This document shows, one piece after another, positions 47,101 to 59,500 of a stretch of DNA of 64,000 nucleotides. Origin of the DNA: Gigantopelta aegis (taxonomy: Eukaryota > Mollusca > Gastropoda > Neomphalida > Peltospiridae); contig NC_054713.1 of assembly GCF_016097555.1 (NCBI RefSeq), positions 14,463,893 through 14,527,892 on the forward strand. Reading direction: 5' to 3'. How positions within the stretch are numbered: the first letter of the stretch is position 1; each line of letters opens with the position of its first letter. The translations under genes and the position numbers were made by a program. The notes beneath the pieces are model-generated. The model saw only the letters and a list, made by a program, of their open reading frames with translations. It had not been told where the DNA came from and did not search any database.

Positions 47101-50100
47101 GTTGGGCTAGTAAATAACTACTATTGCCATGCCAGACAGGGCTTCTAGATTATGGTAGCCCCATTCCCATAGCTAGTGATATTCAGTGTTGGGCTAGTAA
47201 ATAACTACTATTGCCATGCCCGACAGGGCTTCTAGATTATGGTAGCCCCATTCCCATGACTAGTGATATTCAATGTTGGGCAAGTCAATAACTACTATTG
47301 CCATGCCAGACAGGGCTTCTAGATTATGGTAGCCCCACTCCCATAGCTAGTGATATTCAGTGTTGGACTAGTAAATAACTACTATTGCCATGCCAGACAG
47401 GGCTTCTAGATTATGGTAGCCCCACTCCCATGGCTAGTGATATTCAGTGTTGGACTAGTAAATAACTACTATTGCCATGCCTGACGGGGCTTCTAGATTA
47501 TGGTAGCCCCACTCCCATGGCTAGTGATATTCAATGTTGGACTAGTAAATAACTACTATTGTCATGCCTGACGGGGCTTCTAGATTATGGTAGCCCCACT
47601 CCCATAGCTAGTGATATTCAATGTTGGACTAGTAAATAACTACTATTGTCATGCCTGACGGGGATTCTAGATTATGGTAGCCCCACTCCCATAGCTAGTG
47701 ATATTCAATGTTGGACTAGTAAATAACTACTATTGTCATGCCTGACGGGGCTTCTAGATTATGGTATCTCCACTCCCATAGCTAGTGATATTCAGTGTTG
47801 GGCTAGTAAATAACTACTATTGTCATGCCTGACGGGGCTTCTAGATTATGGTATCTCCACTCCCATAGCTAGTGATATTCAGTGTTGGGCTAGTAAATAA
47901 CTACTATTGTCATGCCTGACGGGGATTCTAGATTATGGTAGCCCCACTCCCATGGCTAGTGATATTCAATGTTGGTCTAGTAAATAACTACTATTGTCAT
48001 GCCTGACGGAGCTTCTAGATCATGGTAGCCCCAGTCCCATGGCTAGTGATATTCAGTGTTGGGCTAGTAAATAACTACTATTGTCATGCCTGACGGGGAT
48101 TCTAGATTATGGTAGCCTCACTCCCATGGCTAGTGATATTCAATGTTGGGCTAGTAAATAACTACTATCGTCATGCCTGACGGGGCTTCTAGATCATGGT
48201 AGCCCCACTCCCATAGCTAGTGGTATTCAGTGTTGGGCTAGTAAATAACTACTATTGTCATGCCTGACGGGGCTTCTAGATTATGGTAGCCCACTCCCAT
48301 AGCTAGTGATATTCAGTGTTGGGCTAGTAAATAACTACTATTGTCATGCCCGACGGGGCTTTTAGTTTATGGTAGACCCACTCCCATAGCTAGTAATATT
48401 CAGTGTTGGGCTAGTAAATAACTACTATTGTCATGCCTTACGGGGCTTCTAGATTATGGTAGCCCCACTCCCATAGCTAGTGATATTTAGTGTTGGGCTA
48501 GTAAATAACTATTATTGTCATGCCTGACGGGGCTTCTAGATTATGGTAGCCCCACTCCCATAGCTAGTGATATTCAGTGTTGGGCTAGTAAATAACTACT
48601 ATTGTCATGCCTGACGGGGATTCTAGATTATGGTATCTCCACTCCCATAGCTAGTGATATTCAGTGTTGGGCTAGTAAATAACTACTATTGTCATGCCTG
48701 ACGGGGCTTCTAGATTATGGTATCTAGATTATGGTAGATTATGGTAGCCCCACTCCCATAGCTAGTGATATTCAGTGTTGGGCTAGTAAATAACTACTAT
48801 TGTCATGCCCGACGGGGCTTTTAGTTTATGGTAGCCCCACTCCCATAGCTAGTGATATTCAGTGTTGGGCTAGTAAATAACTACTATTGTCATGCCTGAC
48901 GGGGCTTCTAGATTATGGTAGCCCCACTCCCATAGCTAGTGATATTTAGTGTTGGGCTAGTAAATAACTACTATTGTCATGCCTGACGGGGCTTCTAGAT
49001 TATGGTAGCCCCACTCCCATAGCTAGTGATATTCAGTGTTGGGCTAGTAAATAACTACTATTGATATTCATGCCTACTATTGATGCGACGGGCTTCTAGA
49101 TTATGGTAGCCCCACTCCCATAGCTAGTGATATTCAGTGTTGGGCTAGTAAATAACTACTATTGTCATGCCTGACGGGGCTTCTAGATTATGGTAGCCCC
49201 ACTCCCATGGCTAGTGATATTCAGTGTTGGGCTAGTAAATAACTACTATTGCCATGCCTGACGGGGCTTCTAGATTATGGTAGCCCCATTCCCATAGCTA
49301 GTGATATTCAGTGTTGGGCTAGTAAATAACTACTATTGTCATGCCTGACGGGGCTTCTAGATCATGGTAGCCCCACTCCTATAGCTAGTGATATTCAGTG
49401 TTGGGCTAGTAAATAACTACTATTGCCATGCCCGACGGGGCTTCTAGATTATGGTAGCCCCACTCCCATAGCTAGTGATATTCAGTGTTGGGCTAGTAAA
49501 TAACTACTATTGCCATGCCTGACAGGGCTTCTAGATTATGGTAGCCCCACTCCCATAGCTAGTGATATTCAGTGTTGGGCTAGTAAATAACTAGCCCGAC
49601 AGGGCTTCCCCACTCCTAGATTATGGTATTCAGTGTTGGGCTAGTAAATAACTACTATTGCCATGCCAGACAGGGCTTCTAGATTATGGTAGCCCCACTC
49701 CCATAGCTAGTGATATTCAGTGTTGGGCTAGTAAATAACTACTATTGCCATGCCTGACAGGGCTTCTAGATTATGGTAGCCCCACTCCCATGGCTAGTGA
49801 TATTCAGTGTTGGGCTAGTAAATAACTACTATTGCCATGCCAGACGGGGCTTCTAGATTATGGTAGCCCCACTCCCATAGCTAGTGATATTCAGTGTTGG
49901 GCTAGTAAATAACTACTATTGTCATGCCTGACGGGGCTTCTAGATTATGGTAGCCCCACTCCCATAGCTAGTGATATTCAGTGTTGGGCTAGTAAATAAC
50001 TACTATTGCCATGCCTGACGGGGCTTCTAGATTATGGTAGCCCCACTCCCATGGCTAGTGATATTCAGTGTTGGGCTAGTAAATAACTACTATTGCCATG

Positions 50101-53100
50101 CCTGACAGGGCTTCTAGATTATGGTAGCCCCACTCCCATGGCTAGTGATATTCAGTGTTGGGCTAGTAAATAACTACTATTGTCATGCCTGACAGGGCTT
50201 CTAGATTATGGTAGCCCCACTCCCATGGCTAGTGATATTCAGTGTTGGGCTAGTAAATAACTACTATTGTCATGCCTGACGGGGCTTCTAGATTATGGTA
50301 GCCCCACTCCCATGGCTAGTGATATTCAGTGTTGGACTAGTAAATAACTACTATTGTCATGCCTGACGGGGCTTCTAGATTATGGTAGCCCCACTCCCAT
50401 GGCTAGTGATATTCAGTGTTGGACTAGTAAATAACTACTATTGTCATGCCTGACGGGGCTTCTAGATTATGGTAGCCCCACTCCCATAGCTAGTGATATT
50501 CAGTGTTGGGCTAGTAAATAACTACTATTGTCATGCCTGACGGGGCTTCTAGATTATGGTAGCCCCACTCCCATAGCTAGTGATATTCAGTGTTGGGCTA
50601 GTAAATAACTATATTGTTGGACGCTAGTAAATAACTACTATTGTCATGCATGCTGACGGGGCTTCTAGATTATGGTAGCCCCACTCCCATAGCTAGTGAT
50701 ATTCAGTGTTGGGCTAGTAAATAACTACTATTGTCATGCCTGACGGGGCTTCTAGATTATGGTAGCCCCACTCCCATAGCTAGTGATATTCAGTGTTGGG
50801 CTAGTAAATAACTACTATTGTCATGCCCGACGGGGCTTTTAGATTATGGTAGCCCCACTCCCATAGCTAGTGATATTCAGTGTTGGGCTAGTAAATAACT
50901 ACTATTGTCATGCCTGACGGGGCTTCTAGATTATGGTAGCCCCACTCCCATGGCTAGTGATATTCAGTGTTGGGCTAGTAAATAACTACTATTGTCATGC
51001 CTGACGGGGCTTCTAGATTATGGTAGCCCCACTCCCATAGCTAGTGATATTCAGTGTTGGGCTAGTAAATAACTACTATTGTCATGCCTGACGGGGCTTC
51101 TAGATTATGGTAGCCCCACTCCCATAGCTAGTGATATTCAGTGTTGGGCTAGTAAATAACTACTATTGTCATGCCTGACGGGGCTTCTAGATTATGGTAG
51201 CCCCACTCCCATAGCTAGTGATATTCAGTGTTGGGCTAGTAAATAACTACTATTGTCATGCCTGAAGGGGCTTCTAGATTATGGTAGCCCCACTCCCATA
51301 GCTAGTGGTATTCAGTGTTGGGCTAGTAAATAACTACTATTGTCATGCCTGAAGGGCAGATTATGGTAGCCCCACTCCCATAGCTAGTGGTATTCAGTGT
51401 TGGTCTAGTAAATAACTACTATTGTCATGCCTGACGGGGCTTCTAGATTATGGTAGCCACACTCCCATAGCTAGTGATATTCAGTGTTGGACTAGTAAAT
51501 AACTACTATTGTCATGCCTGACGGGGCTTCTAGATTATGGTAGCCCCACTCCCATGGCTAGTGATATTCAGTGTTGGACTAGTAAATAACTACTATTGTC
51601 ATGCCAGACAGGGCTTCTAGATTATGGTAGCCCCACTCCCATAGCTAGTGATATTCAGTGTTGGGCTAGTAAATAACTACTATTGTCATGCCCGACGGGG
51701 CTTTTAGTTTATGGTAGCCCCACTCCCATAGCTAGTGATATTTAGTGTTGGGCTTGTAAATAACTATTATTGTCATGCCTGACGGGGCTTCTAGATTATG
51801 GTAGCCCTACTCCCATAGCTAGTGATATTTAGTGTTGGGCTAGTAAATAACTACTATTGTCATGCCTGACGGGGCTTCTAGATTATGGTAGCCCCACTCC
51901 CATAGCTAGTGATATTCAGTGTTGGGCTAGTAAATAACTACTATTGCCATGCCCGACGGGGCTTTTAGTTTATGGTAGCCCCACTCCCATAGCTAGTGAT
52001 ATTCAGTGTTGGGCTAGTAAATAACTACTATTGTCATGCCTGACGGAGATTCTAGATTATGGTAGCCCCACTCCCATGGCTAGTGATATTCAGTGTTGGT
52101 CTAGTAAATAACTACTATTGTCATGCCTGACGGGGCTTCTAGATTATAGTAGCCCCACTCCCATAGCTAGTGGTATTCAGTGTTGGGCTAGTAAATAACT
52201 ACTATTGTCATGCCTGAAGGGCTTCTAGATTATGGTAGCCCCACTCCCATAGCTAGTGGTATTCAGTGTTGGGCTAGTAAATAACTACTATTGTCATGCC
52301 TGAAGGGCTTCTAGATTATGGTAGCCCCACTCCCATAGCTAGTGGTATTCAGTGTTGGTCTAGTAAATAACTACTATTGTCATGCCTGACGGGGCTTCTA
52401 GATTATGGTAGCCCCACTCCCATAGCTAGTGATATTCAGTGTTGGGCTAGTAAATAACTACTATTGTCATGCCTGACGGGGCTTCTAGATTATGGTAGCC
52501 CCACTCCCATGGCTAGTGATATTCAGTGTTGGACTAGTAAATAACTACTATTGTCATGCCAGACAGGGCTTCTAGATTATGGTAGCCCCACTCCCATAGC
52601 TAGTGATATTCAGTGTTGGGCTAGTAAATAACTACTATTGTCATGCCCGACGGGGCTTTTAGTTTATGGTAGCCCCACTCCCATAGCTAGTGATATTTAG
52701 TGTTGGGCTAGTAAATAACTACTATTGTCATGCCTGACGGGGCTTCTAGATTATGGTAGCCCTACTCCCATAGCTAGTGATATTCAGTGTTGGGCTAGTA
52801 AATAACTACTATTGTCATGCCTGACGGGGCTTCTAGATTATGGTAGCCCCACTCCCATAGCTAGTGATATTCAGTGTTGGGCTAGTAAATAACTACTATT
52901 GCCATGCCCGACGGGGCTTCTAGATTATGGTAGCCCCACTCCCATAGCTAGTGATATTCAGTGTTGGGCTAGTAAATAACTACTATTGTCATGCCTGACG
53001 GAGATTCTAGATTATGGTAGCCCCACTCCCATGGCTAGTGATATTCAGTGTTGGTCTAGTAAATAACTACTATTGTCATGCCTGACGGGGCTTCTAGATT

Positions 53101-56100
53101 ATGGTAGCCCCACTCCCATAGCTAGTGATATTCAGTGTTGGGCTAGTAAATAACTACTATTGTCATGCCTGACAGGGCTTCTAGATTATGGTAGCCCCAC
53201 TCCCATAGCTAGTGGTATTCAGTGTTGGGCTAGTAAATAACTACTATTGTCATGCCTGACAGGGCTTCTAGATTATGGTAGCCCCACTCCCATGGCTAGT
53301 GATATTCAATGTTGGGCTAGTAAATAACTACTATTGTCATGCCTGACGGGGCTTCTAGATCATGGTAGCCCCACTCCTATAGCTGATATTCAGTGTTGGG
53401 CTAGTAAATAACTACTATTGTCATGCCTGACGGGGCTTCTAGATTATGGTAGCCCCACTCCCATGGCTAGTGATATTCAGTGTTGGGCTAGTAAATAACT
53501 ACTATTGTCATGCCTGACGGGGCTTCTAGATTATGGTAGCCCCACTCCCATAGCTAGTGGTATTCAGTGTTGGGCTAGTAAATAACTACTATTGTCATGC
53601 CTGAAGGGCTTCTAGATTATGGTAGCCCCACTCCCATAGCTAGTGATATTTAGTGTTGGGCTAGTAAATAACTATTATTGTCATGCCTGACGGGGCTTCT
53701 AGATTATGGTAGCCCTACTCCCATAGCTAGTGATATTTAGTGTTGGGCTAGTAAATAACTACTATTGTCATGCCTGACGGGGCTTCTAGATTATGGTAGC
53801 CCCACTCCCATAGCTAGTGATATTCAGTGTTGGGCTAGTAAATAACTACTATTGCCATGCCCGACGGGGCTTTTAGTTTATGGTAGCCCCACTCCCATAG
53901 CTAGTGATATTCAGTGTTGGGCTAGTAAATAACTAGTATTGTCATGCCTGACGGAGATTCTAGATTATGGTAGCCCCACTCCCATGGCTAGTGATATTCA
54001 GTGTTGGTCTAGTAAATAACTACTATTGTCATGCCTGACGGGGCTTCTAGATTATAGTAGCCCCACTCCCATAGCTAGTGGTATTCAGTGTTGGGCTAGT
54101 AAATAACTACTATTGTCATGCCTGAAGGGCTTCTAGATTATGGTAGCCCCACTCCCATAGCTAGTGGTATTCAGTGTTGGTCTAGTAAATAACTACTATT
54201 GTCATGCCTGACGGGGCTTCTAGATTATGGTAGCCCCACTCCCATAGCTAGTGGTATTCAGTGTTGGGCTAGTAAATAACTACTATTGTCATGCCTGAAG
54301 GGCTTCTAGATTATGGTAGCCTCACTCCCATAGCTAGTGATATTCAGTGTTGGACTAGTAAATAACTACTATTACCATGCCCGACAGGGCTTCTAGATTA
54401 TGGTAGCCCCACTCCCATGGCTAGTGGTATTCAGTGTTGGACTAGTAAATAACTACTATTACCATGCCCGACAGGGCTTCTAGATTATGGTAGCCCCACT
54501 CCCATGGCTAGTGGTATTCAGTGTTGGACTAGTGAATAACTACTATTACCATGCCTGACAGCTAGTGAAAACAAAATGTTGCTGTTATGTCTATTTTGTA
54601 ATTATGAATATCCTGGCCCCACCCCAATCCCCAGTGTTGGTGTTTTAAATCTTTATTTCCTGCTTTAGGTGACATATCTGATTATTACTATTATTTAGTT
54701 TTAACTTTAAAAAAGTAAAGTAGGGTTAGTGATTTTTTAATCGTGGCTAGTAAATTAAAAAAATTACTGATCACATGGCTGGGGGCAGGACGTAGTCCAG
54801 TGGTAAAGTGCTCGCTCGATGCATGGTTGGTCTGGGATCGATCCCCGTCGGTGGGCCCATTGGGTTATTTCTCACTCCAGTCAGTGTACCACGACTGGTA
54901 TATCAAAGGCCGTGGTATGTACTACCCTGTCTGTGGGATGGTGCATATACAAGATCCCTTGCTGCTAATCGAAAAGAGTAGCCCATGAAGTGGCAACAGC
55001 GGGTTTCCTCTCTCAATATCTGGTCCTTAACCATATGTCTAACGCCATATATCCGTAAATAAAATGTGTTGAGTGCGTCGTTAAATAAAAACAGTTCCTT
55101 GATCCCATTGCTAGTAAATTTGAAAAAAATAATTCTAGAAGCCCTGTTAGAACACAAAATAGTGGAATATGTGTAGTTAAAAGAGAGCTAAACGACAAAA
55201 TGTTTATGAATTAGATTTGTGAGTAGCCGTAAAATATTAATGTGGACGAGATATTCTAAATGGTTAAACAATAAAAGTGTACCAGATGTAGCAGTTTTAG
55301 TCATCTTCATGTATTGTCTGCCCATTTCTTATTCCAGAGGGCAGGACGTAGTCCAGTGGGAAAACGCTCGCTTGATTGATCTAGGATTGATCCCCGTCGG
55401 TGGGCCTATTGGGCTATTTCTCGCTCTAGCCAGTGCACCATGACTGGTATATCAAAGGCTGTTGTATGTGCTGTCCTGTCTTTGGGATGGTGCCTATAAA
55501 AGATCCCTTGCTACTAATGGAAAAATGTAGCAGGTTTCATCTCTATGTTTGTGTCAAAATGACCATATGTTTGACATCCAATAGCCTATGATTAATAAAT
55601 CAGTGTGCTCTAGTGGTGTTGTTAAACCAAACAAACAAACTTTCTTATTCCAGCTGTTCATCCATTATTTGTGTTTATCTTGCAACCACTGTTTCTATCG
55701 GCCGATTATGATGACCGATTAAAGCGTATACTGGCAGATTATGACTTTCTTATTCCAGCTGTTCATTCATTATTTGTGTTTATCTTGCAACCACTGTTTC
55801 TATCGGCCGATTATGATGACCGATTAAAGCGTATACTGGCAGATTATGACTTTCTTATTCCAGCTGTTCATTCATTATTTGTGTTTATCTTGCAACCACT
55901 GTTTCTATCGGCCGATTATGATGACCGATTAAAGCGTATACTGGCAGATTATGACTTTGATGTCACAGGCCCAGATACAAGTACATTATAAATATCATGC
56001 GTTTGACCTCCAGGTCATCATACCATGTAGCTGAAATAACAGAAATAATAGCTTTTCCTCTCAATTTTTATGGACTTCAGGATAAAAATAATAATTAGTT

Positions 56101-56469
56101 AACGACGTAGGATATTGGCTTTATCCTTTGTTCCCCATTCTTACCGTCACAGGATAAAGCCAATATACTACTTCATTAACTAGTTATTCTCTATATTAAA
56201 GTATGTCACATGATTAGGCTGCCAGTTTAGTATAAAAAAACAGTCTTATTTTCCTAGTGTTCAAGAGAAGACATTGCTGAAAAGGTGGGACATAAAATTG
56301 AAGAGACAAAAGCCGTGCACATTGCTAATCCGAAAACAGCTGAATTTCAGGTATGAGTACTAAGTAACTGTTATTAGCATTAGGTACCTTGTGTTAATCT
56401 TCCTTTGAATGGGTATCTTTATTGTCTTTAAAACTAGCAGGATTAGCATATGTGGCAACAGTAGTGTGC

Positions 56470-56513
<44 letters not shown>

Positions 56514-56546
56514 CTGTCTCTCTCTGTCTCTCTCTCTTTCTCTCTA

Positions 56547-56588
<42 letters not shown>

Positions 56589-59500
56589 TGTCAAAATAAC
56601 GGTTAAGATGTAATTTAAATGTGCTGAAGTATCATTCATTTGGTCATTCATTCATTCATTCATTCATCATTCATTAAATCTCTCTCTCTCTTTCCAAGTG
56701 TTAAAATAACCATATGTTACACACCAGATGGCCATTCATCCATCCATCCATTATTCACTTTTCCATCCAATCCATTCATTCATTCATCCATCCAGTCATT
56801 TATCCATTCATCTGCTCATTCATCCATCCATTATTCATTACCTGTCCATCCATCCCATCCAGTCATTTATCCATGCATTCATCCATCCATTATCCATTAC
56901 CTATCCATCCATCTATTATCCAATCCATCCATCAATCCATCCTTCCATCCCTCCCTCCTCTAAATCCATGCATTGATTGATTGCTTGATACCAGGTTGGT
57001 CGGACGAGCCTGCTGCCTGGTATTCTGAAGACGGTCCACTACAACCGGAACATGCCGCTCCCTCTCAAACTGTTCGAGGTGTCCGACGTCATGTACCAGG
57101 ATCCCAGCAAAGGTTTCTAGTTCATTTTTTTACAACTCATTCCCTTAAAGAATAACAACCTACATATACCTACAGTCCTTCTCATAGGGAATGCCCTTTT
57201 TTCATACTATGGAATGTAGAACAAGTTATTTATTTCTAAGCAGATTGTATTCTAAAGTAAATACAAAAATAGTACATTTTTGTTATTTCCAAAACACTTT
57301 TACTTTTCTTTTCAGTCAAACCAAACTGAAATTATTTACCAAAAAAACATTTTTTTTATGGGAGGATGGGACGGACTATAGTTCAGGTGTTGGTCAAAGG
57401 CTTTGGTGGTGGTACTGGTTAAACCATTCACTGAACCAATACCTGTGTCTGGTAGGTAGGTACTAGGTTTGCACCCAGGTATTGGTTCAGTGTGGAGGCA
57501 TACGGCCACGACACCCACTTTTCTCTTACTAACTGCTATAGCCGCTCACCCACTGTCCCGATCAGGCAGCTCAGATAGCTGAGGTATCTGTCCAGAACAG
57601 CATGCTTGAACCCTAATTGAAAAGCACCAAAAACCAAAACGTTTTGTTTCAAATGTAATCTAATCCAAAACAACTTAGTTACCTCCCCTTTTTTCTGTGT
57701 TTTTTGTTTTTTTAATTTAAATGATATGAATGGCAGGGTGTAGCTCAGTAATGAGAGCTCACCTGATGAGTCATAAGATCCATCGTACTGTTCTATCCAT
57801 TGGTCAGAATAGTCTCTGTTGCAGCATGGGTTTTTATAGCCCAGTAACCACAGCACTCGCTTGATGCGCATCAGTTTTTATCGCAACCACCGTCTGTGGG
57901 CCCATTGCATTATTTTTTTTATCCAGCCAGTACACCAAGACTGGTGACATCATTACGGCCGTGGTATGTGCTATCCACTGTCTATGGGATAGTGCATATA
58001 AAAGATCCCTTGCTGCAATCGAAAAGAGTAGCCCAAGAAGTGGCGACAGCGGGTTTCTTCCCTCAGTATCTGTGTGGTCCTTAACCATATAACCGTAAAT
58101 AAAATGTGTTGAGTGTGCTGTTGAATAAAACATTTCCTTCCTTCCTTCCTGCCAGACAGCATGCTTGACTGATTAATTGAAAAGCACCAAAAACCACTGT
58201 CTCATGTTGATTACTATCAAATGTAATCCAAAACCTCTTAGTTACCTCCCCTTTTTTTTCATTTTGCATTTTTTAAATGTATTATTGATGATGGGGGACA
58301 GAATGTAGCTCAGTGGCGAGTTGACTCATCTGATGGTTTTGTAAGATCCTGCAATACTGTCTCTGTCTGTTGGTCAGACTAGTCCATATGGCAGCAGTGG
58401 GGGTTTTTGATGTCTTTTGACCAAGTGTCTGCAAAAGACTATTTATCCTACAACCACCAATTCTGTTGGACGATTATGACGACCGATTCATGCAAAGTGA
58501 TAAACGTATACTAGCAGATTATGACTTTTGATGTCACATGCATAGCTACATTAGAAAATCACTCATTTGACCTCTAGGTCATGATGCAATGTTGCTGAAA
58601 TAACAGAAATAATAGCTTTTCCCCTTAATTTTTATGGTCTGTTGCTCTGTAGGATAAAGATAATAACTAGTTAATGACGTAGGATATCAGCTGTATCCTA
58701 TTCAGGCCGAAAGAGAAATTCCCCATTCTTACCTTCAGAGGATAAAGAAGATATCCTACATGTTGTACGTCATTAACAAAGGTCGTTATTCTCTATAATA
58801 TATTAGACACCAAATATGTATAATAATAACAAAGATACGGTATAGAACCATTATATGCATCTGGAAAGTATTGCGATACAGACTAGTCCAAAATGCATAT
58901 AGAAAGTATTGAGATACCAGCTATAGCTTACGCAAGAAAGTATTGCAGCATCAGTTTTTACTCGGACAATAAAGATAGTTCAAGCAGTCGCCTTGTTTCG
59001 GCATTGAACTCTGAATGCTTACAAGTTGTGTGACATGTTTCCATAAATAGGGATGGACAAAGAAGATATTGTGTGGGTTTTTTCCTTTTGTTCTTTTGCA
59101 TAGTGAAATCACCATTTTATTACCTGAATAAAGTATTGCAATCTTTACTCATTCAGTTTTTGTAATACTTTGTTGTTGGCAAAACATTCATGATTTAAAG
59201 GGACATTCCTGAGTTTGCTGCAATTTTTAAGATGTTATCGACTAACCGAGACTTTTTAACGATTGTAATTACATATTAAATATATTTTTCTGCATAAAAT
59301 ATTAGTGGCTGTATATTAAAGAAGTAGCCCAATGGGCCCTACCAACGGGGATCGATCCCAAACCAGCCACACATCAAGTGAGCATTTCACCACTGGGTAG
59401 GTTCTGCCCCTGATATACAATATGAGATGGTGAATATAAAAGATCCCTTGCTGCTAATCGAAAAAGAGTATCCCATGAAGTGGCAACAGCGGGTTTCGTC

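Larger units (their letters stand above)
46267..55146 (-). mobile_element. CTAGAAGCCCTG-family transposon expanded by a satellite
   Basis: Reversed copy of 8074-8442. The left edge is CAGAGCTTTTAGTTTATGGT. After the array come the remaining parts of the transposon: CAGCTAGTGAAAACAAAATG, GGCCCCACCCCAATCCCCAG, TTTAGGTGACATATCTGATT, AATCGTGGCTAGTAAATT, and the far end TTCTAGAAGCCCTG. An A SINE (54780-55090) interrupts the last part. The whole is about 8.9 kb where 0.37 kb is normal. Confidence 0.88.

Noticed and set aside
46267-54565. Regularly spaced repeats resembling a CRISPR array
   Set aside because: The whole 87-bp unit repeats with no unique spacers, in a eukaryotic intron, and the unit is a transposon end.
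56409-56980. Ser/Leu-rich and His/Ser/Ile/Pro-rich frames
   Set aside because: Translations of TC, CATT and CATC simple repeats.
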